From Emcibacter sp. (GTDB lineage Bacteria; Pseudomonadota; Alphaproteobacteria; Sphingomonadales; Emcibacteraceae), in contig NZ_OY776217.1 in assembly GCF_963675455.1 (NCBI RefSeq), forward strand, positions 248,001-312,000: a DNA stretch of 64,000 bases, read 5' to 3'. Shown here piece by piece: positions 27,589-35,690 of the stretch. Numbering within the stretch: position 1 is the stretch's first letter; each line of letters begins with the position of its first letter. A program made the translations under genes and the position numbers. A model generated the notes under the pieces. It made no database searches. It saw only the letters and a program-made list of their open reading frames with translations, and was not told the DNA's origin.

Positions 27589-28304
27589 CAGTGCTGTTCC
27601 TCGTCAATCTGACGGGACAGGATGGTGCCGAATTCATCGGCAAAGCTGTCGAGCCGGTTGGCGTAACGTCCCAGGTCATTGGAAATTTTATTGTAACCGA
27701 CCACCGCAGGGATGGCGGCAACAAGCCCCATGGCCGTGGCAAACAGGGCCTCGGCAATGCCGGGCGCGACCACAGCAAGGGAGGAATTATGGGTGATGGC
27801 GATGGACTGGAAGCTGTTCATAATCCCCCAGACCGTGCCGAACAGGCCGACGAAAGGGGCCGTGGCGCCGACCGTGGCAAGAAAACTCAGGTAGCTTTCC
27901 AGACCTTCCATCTCCCGACTGACGGTGACCCGCATGACCCGGTACAGGCGATCCTGCACCCCCATGGCGATCTTGCCGGTGCCGGAAACAGAACGTTGCC
28001 ATTCCTTCATCGCCGCGACGAACAATGCGGCCATGGGATGATCCGGATTACGGCGGACCCGCTCGTAAAGCTCTTCCAGCGAATTTCCGGACCAGAAGTC
28101 CGCGTCAAACTGGTCGGCCTGGCTGCTGATCCGGCGAATGCGGCGCACCTTGTCGACGATAATGGCCCAGCACCAGACAGAAGATAAAAGCAGAACGATC
28201 ATGACCAGCTGCACGATCCAGTCCGCCTGGGCAAACATGCTCCACAAGGAAAAGTCGGGAATATTTCCGCCCAGTTCTACTGCTTCCACTGCATTTTGTT
28301 CCAT
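27588..28304 (-). CDS. tolQ: Tol-Pal system protein TolQ (MotA/TolQ/ExbB channel)
   Basis: TolQ is the inner-membrane proton channel subunit. The 238-residue product has a first helix at about 20-45 (VQLVMIVLLLSSVWCW) and a cytoplasmic loop. Two further helices follow, with GATAPFVGLFGTVWGIMNSF and EALFATAMGLVAAIPAVVGYN. It follows ybgC and precedes tolR on the same strand. Confidence 0.95.
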   Translation of the reverse strand: MEQNAVEAVELGGNIPDFSLWSMFAQADWIVQLVMIVLLLSSVWCWAIIVDKVRRIRRISSQADQFDADFWSGNSLEELYERVRRNPDHPMAALFVAAMKEWQRSVSGTGKIAMGVQDRLYRVMRVTVSREMEGLESYLSFLATVGATAPFVGLFGTVWGIMNSFQSIAITHNSSLAVVAPGIAEALFATAMGLVAAIPAVVGYNKISNDLGRYANRLDSFADEFGTILSRQIDEEQH

Positions 28305-28328
28305 AATGATCCTTAACCCCGGAATAAA

Positions 28329-28787
28329 CTAAATATTTTCCATTAAACACTTTATTTTCTCAGGCATTCTTACCGGCCTGCCCGTCTGCCCCAATATGCC
28401 TGCCTTGATCACGGCAGAAACCAGAAGCACATCGCCCCGGTAGATTTTCTGCGCCATAATCAGGCTTGCTCCACCGAATTTCTCGATCCCGGTCTTCACC
28501 AGCAGTACCTCGTCAAGACGGGCCGGGCTGATGTAATCCACTTCCGCCCGGCGGACCACGAACTGAACGTCATCATCCTGTTCGAAGGCCAGCATGCCCA
28601 TCTGGTCCACACCGAGGAGCCTGAGCATATCAGACCGTCCCCGTTCCAGATATTTGAGGTAATTGGCGTAATAGACGATCCCTCCCGCATCGGTATCCTC
28701 GTAATAGACCCGGACCGGCAGGATATGGATGCCGTCTTCCAGGACACCCGCCAGACTATTTTCAAAATGTGGCGAAAATTCAGTCAT
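28329..28787 (-). CDS. ybgC: Acyl-CoA thioesterase YbgC, Tol-Pal associated
   Basis: YbgC is a hotdog-fold thioesterase encoded with Tol-Pal. I place the start at 28787 because MTEFSPHFENSL leads into the domain and the ATG overlaps the ruvB stop (ATGACTGA). The catalytic aspartate lies in RVYYEDTDAGGIVYYANYL and is followed by ERGRSDML. Length is about 152 residues, as usual. It opens the tol-pal segment of the operon. Confidence 0.95.
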   Translation of the reverse strand: MTEFSPHFENSLAGVLEDGIHILPVRVYYEDTDAGGIVYYANYLKYLERGRSDMLRLLGVDQMGMLAFEQDDDVQFVVRRAEVDYISPARLDEVLLVKTGIEKFGGASLIMAQKIYRGDVLLVSAVIKAGILGQTGRPVRMPEKIKCLMENI

Positions 28788-29841
28788 CGTCACTTTCTTT
28801 GTCAATGTCGTCAAAATCGAACTGGGCGGCGGGATTGGCTTTCGGCAGATCCAGGCCGATATGGGCAAATCCGGCCGGCGCCAGCATGCGTCCGCGCGGC
28901 GTTCGTTGTACAAAACCCGTCTGAATCAGGTAGGGTTCGATGATCTCCTCGATGGCGTCCCGGGGTTCGGACAGGGCCGCGGCCAGGGTTTCGATGCCCA
29001 CAGGACCGCCGCCGTAATTGACCCCGATGCAGTTGAGGTACCGATGGTCCATGGCGTCCAGACCGGCCGCATCCACTTCCATCCGGTTCAGCGCCTTGTC
29101 GGCAATTTTTTCGTCAACCACGCCACTGCCGGCAACCAGGGCGAAATCCCGGACCCGGCGCAGCAGCCGTCCGGCAATACGCGGCGTGCCGCGGGCCCTT
29201 TTCGCCACCTCGAGCGCCCCTTTGGTTGTCATTTCCACCCCCAGCACCCGGGCGGCCCGGCTGACGATCTTTTCCAGATCCTCGGGTCCGTAAAATTCCA
29301 GCCTTGTCGGGATACCGAAACGATCGCGCAATGGCGTAGTCAGAAGCCCGGACCGGGTCGTCGCCCCCACCAGCGTAAAGGGCGGCAGGTCAATGCGTAC
29401 GGAGCGGGCGGCAGGTCCCTCGCCGATGATCAGGTCGAGATGATAATCCTCCATCGCCGGATAGAGGATTTCTTCCACCGCCGGATTAAGCCGGTGGATT
29501 TCATCAATAAAGAGAATATCGTTTTCTTCCAGATTGGTCAGCAGCGCCGCCAGATCCCCGGCCTTGGAAATCACCGGCCCGGAGGTGGCCCGGAAATTAA
29601 CCCCGAGTTCCCGCGCCATGATCTGGGCGAGCGTGGTCTTGCCAAGCCCCGGCGGGCCGTAAAAGAGTACATGATCCAGCGCGTCGCCCCGGGTGCGGGC
29701 CGCCTGAATAAAAATTTCCAGATTGTCACAGGCCTTGCGCTGGCCGATAAATTCCGCCAACCGGGTCGGCCGGATGGTGCTGTCAAACTCGTCCTCCGTG
29801 CGGGCCCCGCCGCTGACAAGTCTGTCTTCACCTTCGCTCAT
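28780..29841 (-). CDS. ruvB: Holliday junction branch migration helicase RuvB
   Basis: RuvB is the AAA+ motor of the RuvAB complex that moves Holliday junctions. The 353-residue protein contains RPTRLAEFIGQ, Walker A GPPGLGKTTLA, Walker B LFIDEIHRL, the sensor AATTRSGLLT-type GATTRSGLLTTPLRDRFG, and the C-terminal winged helix with GFVQRTPRGR. The start overlaps the ruvA stop by four bases (ATGA). Confidence 0.97.
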   Translation of the reverse strand: MSEGEDRLVSGGARTEDEFDSTIRPTRLAEFIGQRKACDNLEIFIQAARTRGDALDHVLFYGPPGLGKTTLAQIMARELGVNFRATSGPVISKAGDLAALLTNLEENDILFIDEIHRLNPAVEEILYPAMEDYHLDLIIGEGPAARSVRIDLPPFTLVGATTRSGLLTTPLRDRFGIPTRLEFYGPEDLEKIVSRAARVLGVEMTTKGALEVAKRARGTPRIAGRLLRRVRDFALVAGSGVVDEKIADKALNRMEVDAAGLDAMDHRYLNCIGVNYGGGPVGIETLAAALSEPRDAIEEIIEPYLIQTGFVQRTPRGRMLAPAGFAHIGLDLPKANPAAQFDFDDIDKESDDD

Positions 29842-30464
29842 TGACTCAACTCCTTAAGACCGAGGCGGATCAGTTTTTTTACATCGGCGTCCTCGCCAAG
29901 CTCACGGGCCACCGTGTTGACCGCCACCCAGGCATCCGCCTGTTTATAGCCCAGATGCACCAGCGCCGAGACCGCATCCTGTATGTCGCCCACGCCCTCG
30001 GTGACGGCGACAGGAGCGGCGCCATCCCCCTTCAGGCCGGCCTGCACCGGCGTCATGGCAAATTTCGCCACCTTGTCCTTCAGTTCATTGACAATGCGGG
30101 TCGCCACCTTGGGGCCGACGCCGCTGGCCCGGGACACCGTGGTCTTGTCCTGGGCGGCAATGGACTGGGTCAGTTCATCGGGTCCGGCCACCGACAGGAT
30201 CGCCAGCGCCACCTTGGCGCCCACGCCCTGCACCGTCTGCAGAAGCCGGAACCAGTCCCGTTCCAGTTCGCTGACAAAGCCGAACAGATGAATATGATCC
30301 TCGCGCACATGGGTGTCGATCAGCAGGGAAACATTTTCACCCATGCTTGACAGGTGATTGAGGGTGCGTCCGGAACAGAACACCAGATAGCCGACCCCGT
30401 TCACATCAATCACACACCAGTCTTCCCCCGTACTGTCCAGTATTCCCCTTAGTTTGGCTATCAC
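29838..30464 (-). CDS. ruvA: Holliday junction DNA helicase subunit RuvA
   Basis: RuvA tetramers hold the four-way junction. The 208-residue protein has the N-terminal OB domain (MIAKLRGILDS), helix-hairpin-helix motifs (LQTVQGVGAKVALAILS and ASGVGPKVATRIVNELKDK), and a C-terminal RuvB-binding domain. It starts with GTG in a GTGA overlap with ruvC. Confidence 0.96.
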   Translation of the reverse strand: MIAKLRGILDSTGEDWCVIDVNGVGYLVFCSGRTLNHLSSMGENVSLLIDTHVREDHIHLFGFVSELERDWFRLLQTVQGVGAKVALAILSVAGPDELTQSIAAQDKTTVSRASGVGPKVATRIVNELKDKVAKFAMTPVQAGLKGDGAAPVAVTEGVGDIQDAVSALVHLGYKQADAWVAVNTVARELGEDADVKKLIRLGLKELSQ

Positions 30465-31048
30465 CTCTGCCGTCTCCCCGGTATGATAATCTGCGCGCCG
30501 GGAGGCGCGGCCATGGCTTCCTCCAGCGGGTTTTTCCTTTTACTCATGGTTGAATGAAGGGAGCTGTGCCCGCCGCCGTTATGGGCATGGCAGATCGCCA
30601 CGGACAGGGCGTCGCCCGCATCCTCGCCATTGATTTCGACCCCCGGCAGCAGCACGCCGAGCATGGCCATAACCTGCTGCTTGGCGGCATGGCCCGATCC
30701 GACCACGGATTTCTTGATATGGTTGGGCGTATATTCAGCCACCGGAATGCCGGACATGGCCGGCACCAGAAGCACCACACCCCGGGCCTGGCCCAGTTTC
30801 AGGGTCGATGTCGGGTTCTTGTTGACGAAGGTTTCCTCGACCGCGGCGGAATGGGGTTCCCAGTCGGCGATCACTGACGTCAGGCCGTCATAGAGCTGTA
30901 CCAGCCGTTCGGCGAGCGAGCAGGAGGCGTCTGAATGCACAATACCGTTGGCCACATGGATCAGGCGACTGCCCTCCACATCGATGATGCCCCAGCCGGT
31001 CTTGCGCAATCCGGGATCAAGCCCGATCAGACGTTGCCTTTTTGTCAC
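30461..31048 (-). CDS. ruvC: Holliday junction resolvase RuvC
   Basis: RuvC cuts Holliday junctions symmetrically. The 195-residue RNase H-fold enzyme shows the first acidic residue in IGLDPGLRKTGWG, the second in AAVEETFVNKNP, and the late catalytic pair in EDAGDALSVAICHAH. The GTG start overlaps the yebC stop (GTGA). Confidence 0.96.
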   Translation of the reverse strand: MTKRQRLIGLDPGLRKTGWGIIDVEGSRLIHVANGIVHSDASCSLAERLVQLYDGLTSVIADWEPHSAAVEETFVNKNPTSTLKLGQARGVVLLVPAMSGIPVAEYTPNHIKKSVVGSGHAAKQQVMAMLGVLLPGVEINGEDAGDALSVAICHAHNGGGHSSLHSTMSKRKNPLEEAMAAPPGAQIIIPGRRQR

Positions 31049-31794
31049 CCGTTCAGCTTCTCCAGAATTTCATCGGAAATTTCATAGTTGCCGTAAACAT
31101 TCTGAACGTCATCCAGATCGTCCATCACATCCAGCATTTTCATCAGCTTCTCTGCATCTTCCTCGCTGACGCCGACAGTATTTTGCGGTTTCCAGATCAG
31201 GCGGGAGGATTTCGGCTCGCTGCCCACAGACTCCTCAAGCGCCGTAGTGACCGTATGCAGGTCTTCCATGGCGCAATAGATCTCGTGGGTTTCATCGTCA
31301 GAGTTCACATCCTCGGCGCCGGCCTCGAGGGCCGCCTCGAACATGGCGTCCGCGTCCATGACAGAGGCATCAAAAACAATCTCGCCAACCTTGTCGAACA
31401 TAAAGGACACACTGCCGCTTTCACCAAGATTTCCGCCATTTTTGGCAAAGGCCGTGCGGATTTCGCTGGCCGCCCGGTTACGGTTGTCAGTCAGGGCCTC
31501 GACAATGATAGCGGTGCCGCCGGGGCCATAGCCCTCATAACGCACTTCCTCGTAATTGTCGCCTTCGCCGCCCTGGGATTTGTTGATGGCGCGCTGGATA
31601 TTATCCTTGGGCATACTGTTGGACTGGGCGCTTTTAACCGCCAGCCGCAGCCGCGGGTTGGCGTCGATATCCACACCGCCCATTTTGGCGGCAACGGTGA
31701 TCTCTTTCGAGAGTTTACTGAACAGGGAGGACCGTTTTTTGTCCTGCGCACCCTTCCGGTACATGATGTTTTTGAACTTGGAATGTCCTGCCAT
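31045..31794 (-). CDS. YebC/PmpR family protein (TACO1-like)
   Basis: The 249-residue product starts with AGHSKFKNIMYRKGAQDKKR, the family signature, and carries EGYGPGGTAIIVEALTDNRNR. Members act as DNA-binding regulators or, as shown more recently for TACO1-type proteins, as translation factors easing ribosome stalls. It is the first gene of the long minus-strand run through ruvCAB and tol-pal, so its upstream region probably carries the main promoter. Confidence 0.94.
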   Translation of the reverse strand: MAGHSKFKNIMYRKGAQDKKRSSLFSKLSKEITVAAKMGGVDIDANPRLRLAVKSAQSNSMPKDNIQRAINKSQGGEGDNYEEVRYEGYGPGGTAIIVEALTDNRNRAASEIRTAFAKNGGNLGESGSVSFMFDKVGEIVFDASVMDADAMFEAALEAGAEDVNSDDETHEIYCAMEDLHTVTTALEESVGSEPKSSRLIWKPQNTVGVSEEDAEKLMKMLDVMDDLDDVQNVYGNYEISDEILEKLNG

Positions 31795-32124
31795 GGATCT
31801 ACTTCTTTCTTACGTCTTCTGGTCTTCTTTCAGTTTTCATACTGGCGGGCCCTCGGGCATGAAACCGGCCGCCGGAAAACAGGGTTTCCCCCTTGTACTT
31901 CACCGAGTCGGTTTTGTGAACAGGAATTTCAGAAATCCCGGGAATGTCGATACAAAGTGATGTCCGGACCTCTCCCCGACCGGACTGCGATAAAATCGCA
32001 TGACAATCAAAAGTTTTTCAGAACCGTAAAGTTAACCCGTAAAACTGTCAGAATTTTTTACAAAATTAGAACATTTAAAGGATCTAAATTAAGTAAAATC
32101 ATTATTTTTCAATTGGTTATAAGA
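31795..32124. other. Intergenic region between divergent yebC and PEP-CTERM genes
   Basis: About 330 bases upstream of the sigma-54 site contain no gene. A direct repeat CCGTAAA occurs at 32024 and 32037. The second copy also forms an inverted pair GTAAAA / TTTTAC (32039-32044 and 32056-32061). The region lies about 90-130 bases before the predicted start of the PEP-CTERM transcript, where an enhancer-binding protein would bind. Confidence 0.4.
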
Positions 32125-32141
32125 TTGGCACACCATTTGCT
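32125..32141 (+). promoter_or_regulatory. Sigma-54 (-24/-12) promoter of the PEP-CTERM gene
   Basis: TTGGCACACCATTTGCT matches the consensus TTGGCACG-N4-TTGCW at all but one position. The GG (32127-32128) and GC (32139-32140) are separated by the required ten bases. Transcription would start near 32152, 30 bases before the ATG. Sigma-54 control of PEP-CTERM genes by PrsK/PrsR-type systems is known in other bacteria. Confidence 0.8.
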
Positions 32142-32181
32142 TTGGGTTTCCCATAATTTAAATAATCTGAGGAAAATTAAA

Positions 32182-32769
32182 ATGAAAAAACTGGGTATTA
32201 TTCTAACAACGCTTGCGGCGGTGCTTTTTGCCTCTTCCGCCTATGCCGTCACCGTACAGTATAACTTTGCCGGCCTGCAGGACATCGACACTGATTTTGA
32301 AACTTTCGCCAATGGCAATGTTGCCGACAGCGGCACCATCCTGGACGTAAACGTCTCCTTTCAGGTTACGCCTGACTATGCCGATGACATCAGCGTGTGG
32401 CTTAACCATAACGGCACGTCCGTCCTGTTGATCCCGGCGACAGAGGAAGATGTGAGTGACTCCTATTATGATGCCCTTATGGATGATGAATCCAACAACA
32501 TCCTGCCTGAGACAGGCACCGTTGACGGTACTTTCAGACCTTTACAAAATCTGAGCGCCTTCGATGGCATGAACGCCAACGGCCTCTGGAGCCTGAGCTT
32601 CCTTGATACCTACGAGCCCTTTAGCGAATTCAATGACCTGCTCGGCTGGAGCCTCTATATCACCTATGACGACGACTTTGTCACAGCCGACGTTCCCGAA
32701 CCCGCCGCCCTCGGCCTGCTTGGCTTTGGCCTCGCCGGTTTCGGCCTCGCCCGTCGCCGCCGCGGCTAA
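32182..32769 (+). CDS. PEP-CTERM sorting-signal secreted protein
   Basis: The 195-residue product starts at an ATG behind TGAGGA. It has a signal peptide (KKLGIILTTLAAVLFASSAYA) and an acidic beta-rich domain resembling a proprotein-convertase P-domain (NVSFQVTPDYADDISVWLNH and GLWSLSFLDTY). The C-terminus is VPEPAALGLLGFGLAGFGLA followed by RRRRG, a canonical PEP-CTERM tripartite signal. Such proteins are processed by exosortase and exported, often into exopolysaccharide matrix. No exosortase gene is in the window. The sigma-54 promoter upstream and the terminator downstream make it a monocistronic unit. Function of the mature domain is unknown. Confidence 0.88.
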   Translation: MKKLGIILTTLAAVLFASSAYAVTVQYNFAGLQDIDTDFETFANGNVADSGTILDVNVSFQVTPDYADDISVWLNHNGTSVLLIPATEEDVSDSYYDALMDDESNNILPETGTVDGTFRPLQNLSAFDGMNANGLWSLSFLDTYEPFSEFNDLLGWSLYITYDDDFVTADVPEPAALGLLGFGLAGFGLARRRRG

Positions 32770-32790
32770 ATCGAATAAATATCTTTAAAG

Positions 32791-32832
32791 AAGGCGGCCT
32801 CTGGATGTTACTTCCGGGGGCCGCCTTTTTTT
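32791..32832 (+). terminator. Terminator of the PEP-CTERM gene
   Basis: Arms AAGGCGGCC (32791-32799) and GGCCGCCTT (32819-32827) lead into seven T residues, 21 bases after the stop codon. Confidence 0.85.
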
Positions 32833-32836
32833 ATGC

Positions 32837-33652
32837 CTACAGCTCGGGAAGGGTTTCTTTCAGGCGGGCGCCGAGCCTCACGGGCTCGATCCGTTTGGCA
32901 AGACCGGTGCGGTCGTCGGTTTCGACAAACACCCCGCAGACGGTCCCTTCGCCCATGGCCGGGCTGAAACGGCCACTGGCGATCTTGCGGGTAAAGCGCT
33001 GCAATGGTTCTTCCTTGTCCATGCCGATCACCGAATTATAGTCGCCGCACATGCCGGCATCGGTCTGGTAGGCGGTGCCGCCGTCGAGGATCTGGGCATC
33101 GGCGGTCGGCACATGGCTGTGCGAGCCGACCACAAAGGACACACGGCCGTCGCAGAAATGACCCATGGCCATTTTTTCCGAGGTCGCCTCGCAATGAATG
33201 TCGACAAGAATGAAATTGACGGTATGGCCGAGCCGGTGTTTGGCGAGCTCCGCCTCGACAGCGGCAAAGGGATCGTCCAGCGGATCCATGAAGATACGGC
33301 CCATGGCATTGATGATCAGGGCCGTGCGCCCGCGGGAAAGCTCATAAAGTCCGGCGCCGAGGCCGGGCGTGCCCTTGGGGAAATTGATCGGCCGGATCAG
33401 GCGTTTTTCCTGACTGATGAACTGGGCGGTTTCCTTCTGGTCCCAGACATGGTTGCCGGTGGTGATGGCGTCAACGCCGCCTTCCAGCAGCTGGTCGCAG
33501 ATTTTCCGGGTGATACCAAAACCGGAAGCGGCATTCTCCCCGTTGACCACCACCATGTCCAGTTTCAGTTTTTCGCGAAGCTCCGGCAGTTTTTCCAGTA
33601 CCAGACTACGGCCGGACCGGCCCACAATATCACCCAGATATAAAAATTTCAC
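32837..33652 (-). CDS. YmdB-like metallophosphoesterase (TIGR00282 family)
   Basis: The 271-residue protein begins KFLYLGDIVGRSGR and contains VVVNGENAASGFGIT, TTGNHVWDQKE and GSHSHVPTADAQIL. These are the metal-binding motifs of the TIGR00282/YmdB family, cyclic-nucleotide phosphodiesterases with a di-iron site. Length is standard. It overlaps the stop of the 5-FCL gene by four bases and is co-transcribed with it. The physiological substrate in this lineage is not known. Confidence 0.9.
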   Translation of the reverse strand: MKFLYLGDIVGRSGRSLVLEKLPELREKLKLDMVVVNGENAASGFGITRKICDQLLEGGVDAITTGNHVWDQKETAQFISQEKRLIRPINFPKGTPGLGAGLYELSRGRTALIINAMGRIFMDPLDDPFAAVEAELAKHRLGHTVNFILVDIHCEATSEKMAMGHFCDGRVSFVVGSHSHVPTADAQILDGGTAYQTDAGMCGDYNSVIGMDKEEPLQRFTRKIASGRFSPAMGEGTVCGVFVETDDRTGLAKRIEPVRLGARLKETLPEL

Positions 33653-34242
33653 AAACTGCCTTTCGTTCTTTCGTCCTGGAACCTGTATATATTTTCTTCC
33701 GTGATGATCATGTCCAGCGGCTGGTCATGCACATCGGCAAAGACATCATCCCGCCTCTGGCCCTCGAAGGCAAGGCCGATGGTCAGCAGATCCTCGTTGC
33801 GGCTCCGGTAGGCATGCAGGGTGCGGTCGTAAAAGCCGCCGCCGTAGCCGAGCCGGTGCCCGGCCCCGTCAAAGGCCAGCAGCGGCACCAGCATCACATC
33901 GGGCATGACCTCGTGACATTTCTCGTCGGGTTGTCTGGTGCCGTGCCCGCCGTCCTCCAGCGGATGAACCATATCCCATTCCCGGAACTTGAGCGCATGA
34001 TCCCTGGCCACGATCACCGGCAGGGCAATACGGAAATGGGCCGCATGCAGCGCCTTCAGCACGGTCAGGCAGTCCAGTTCGCTGCCCAGCGTATGATAGC
34101 CGGCGACAATGTCGGCTTCTTCCAGTTCCGGCAGCAGGATCAGTTGCGAGGCGACCTGGCGGGCGGCCATTTCCCCGATTTCATCCTTGAGCTCGAGCCG
34201 CTGGGCGGCAAGTTCGGTACGCAGTTTTTTCTTTGTGGTCAT
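33649..34242 (-). CDS. 5-formyltetrahydrofolate cyclo-ligase
   Basis: 5-FCL converts 5-formyl-THF to methenyl-THF with ATP. The 197-residue protein shows DIVAGYHTLGSELD, the phosphate region VPLLAFDGAGHRLGYGGGFYDRTL and a C-terminal LPLD-like DQPLDMIITE segment. It lies directly downstream of the 6S RNA, the classical ssrS-ygfA (fau) arrangement, and upstream of the YmdB-like gene. Confidence 0.93.
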   Translation of the reverse strand: MTTKKKLRTELAAQRLELKDEIGEMAARQVASQLILLPELEEADIVAGYHTLGSELDCLTVLKALHAAHFRIALPVIVARDHALKFREWDMVHPLEDGGHGTRQPDEKCHEVMPDVMLVPLLAFDGAGHRLGYGGGFYDRTLHAYRSRNEDLLTIGLAFEGQRRDDVFADVHDQPLDMIITEENIYRFQDERTKGSL

Positions 34243-34255
34243 GGGGGTGTTACAG

Positions 34256-34394
34256 ATCCGGGTTGTCTCGGGTTACAAATTAGGGAGCGCGGGACCGTCG
34301 CTGCCGTGATTTTATGATTAATCCTCCGGAACCTGGTTTACAGGTGGGCGCCGTATAAAGAGACCACGGTCTCCACAGGGACAGCTCCCCGGAT
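34256..34394 (-). ncRNA. ssrS: 6S RNA
   Basis: On the minus strand ATCCGGG (34394-34388) and CCCGGAT (34262-34256) form the closing stem of a roughly 139-base RNA. Inside, the 3-prime half contains CACCTGTAAACCAGG, matching the conserved CACCUUGAACCAAGG region of 6S RNA, and GGCAGCGACGG. The 5-prime half has GGAGCTGTCCCTGTGG. TATAAT at 34404-34399 sits seven bases before the predicted start. Location directly upstream of 5-FCL is the standard 6S context. 6S RNA binds sigma-70 RNA polymerase as a promoter mimic. Exact ends are inferred. Confidence 0.85.
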
Positions 34395-34398
34395 GGAA

Positions 34399-34427
34399 AT
34401 TATAGCCCCAGGGAATAAAGAAAATCA
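34399..34427 (-). promoter_or_regulatory. Promoter of 6S RNA
   Basis: A perfect TATAAT (34404-34399, minus strand) lies just upstream of the 6S RNA 5-prime end. The -35 region 17 bases away reads TGATTT and is weak. Confidence 0.6.
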
Positions 34428-34608
34428 CGCACAGGGCAGTACCCGCGCCGTCCTTATATGTAGGCATGAACAGTCAAAAGGGCAATGGGGGAAATTGAAG
34501 AAGAAAACTTAAAACGAACCCTATTTCTCGAAGCTTCATTTATGGACAGTTGAATCACTATCCTATAAAATCCACTTTTAGCTTTAATTTAAGGCTCAGG
34601 AGGTGAGA

Positions 34609-34941
34609 ATGAATACCAAATTCAGTTACCTGTATAGGGATGCAGCAAACTATAAAAACTTCCATGATGTTATTATGACTGGAATTGTGGAACTGGATCA
34701 ACTCGAACCTTTTTTACATGAGGGACAGTTTTTCATTCCCTCCGAAGTCGGGCTCCCGGATTTACAGGATACTCCCCTAACATATGATGATCACATTTGG
34801 CATGAGATTTCCGCCGTTACGCCAACAGAAGAAAAACCGACAGTTAACACTCAAGCCGACATTTTCTTAAATCACTTTGCGAGTGTCTCAAAAAATAACT
34901 GGAACGAAGACAGTGTGTATAAGAAGAAGGGGATGCTTTGA
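34609..34941 (+). CDS. Small unknown protein coupled to HNH nuclease
   Basis: The 110-residue product is acidic and rich in aromatic residues (for example NTKFSYLYRDAANYKNFHDV). I chose the ATG at 34609 because AGGAGG ends six bases before it; GTG 34603 lies inside that site. Composition is AT-rich relative to the flanking core genes. The stop overlaps the start of the HNH gene (TTGA), so the pair is one translationally coupled cassette. I do not recognise the family. In such pairs the small first gene could be an immunity or accessory factor, but nothing in the sequence proves it. Confidence 0.75.
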   Translation: MNTKFSYLYRDAANYKNFHDVIMTGIVELDQLEPFLHEGQFFIPSEVGLPDLQDTPLTYDDHIWHEISAVTPTEEKPTVNTQADIFLNHFASVSKNNWNEDSVYKKKGML

Positions 34942-35690
34942 GTAATAGTAGAGGTCGGCCGTGGACCAGAGAGGAACTGATCCTAGCCATCAACTTATAT
35001 TGCCAGATACCATTTGGGCAAATTCACACAGGCAATAATGAGATCAAGAAACTGGCGGAAAAACTTGGACGAACCCCGGGTTCCATAAGTTATAAATTGG
35101 CAAACTTCGCAAGCATTGACCCCTCCCTTGATAGAGAGGGCGCAAAAAACACCAGCAAGCTGGACCGCGAAGTCTGGAATGAATTCTTCCATAATTGGGA
35201 TGAAATGATCCTCCAAAGTGTCGCAAGAGCTGATGCTATAGAGCTTCCCTCTCAGGGATTTGGCGAATCTCCAGCCCCTGAATTTCAGTATGGCACAGAC
35301 GTGGAGAGAACTGTTGCAGTGAGAGCAAATCAGAATATTTTCCGAAGGATGATTTTATCATCCTATGATGAGCGATGCTGTATCACTGGAATCAAAAACA
35401 CTGAGCTTTTAGTTGCCAGCCACATTGTTCCTTGGTCAAAAGACAATCAGAACAGATTAAACCCCATGAATGGTCTTTGTCTGAACGCTCTCCACGACAA
35501 GGCCTTCGACAAGGGGTTGATCACGCTGGGCGAAAAATATGAAGTTATTGTCTCGAGAAAACTGAGCCATCAATTTTTTAAAGAATACGAAAATCAGCCT
35601 ATTCTGTTACCCCGCCGCTTCCTACCGGACCAAGAATTTTTGGAATTTCACCGAACAAACGTATATGAAAAAGCTAACGCCCTGAACTAA
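34938..35690 (+). CDS. HNH endonuclease
   Basis: The 250-residue product has an N-terminal helical DNA-binding-like region (RPWTREELILAINLYCQIPF and KLGRTPGSISYKLANF). Its C-terminal domain is of the HNH_2 type, with CCITGI, ASHIVPWS (H162) and NPMNGLCLNALHDKAFD (N175, N182, H185). The TTG start overlaps the upstream small gene and has AGAAGAAGG before it. Its stop overlaps the stop of zapA on the other strand by two bases. AT-rich composition and its place between zapA and 6S RNA point to acquisition. No methyltransferase is nearby, so it may be a solitary or modification-dependent nuclease. Confidence 0.85.
   Translation: MSNSRGRPWTREELILAINLYCQIPFGQIHTGNNEIKKLAEKLGRTPGSISYKLANFASIDPSLDREGAKNTSKLDREVWNEFFHNWDEMILQSVARADAIELPSQGFGESPAPEFQYGTDVERTVAVRANQNIFRRMILSSYDERCCITGIKNTELLVASHIVPWSKDNQNRLNPMNGLCLNALHDKAFDKGLITLGEKYEVIVSRKLSHQFFKEYENQPILLPRRFLPDQEFLEFHRTNVYEKANALN

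Noticed and set aside
31042..32181. Extension of the PEP-CTERM frame upstream into the yebC region
   Set aside because: The signal peptide, ribosome site and sigma-54 promoter place the start at 32182; the upstream part is antisense to yebC and noncoding sequence.
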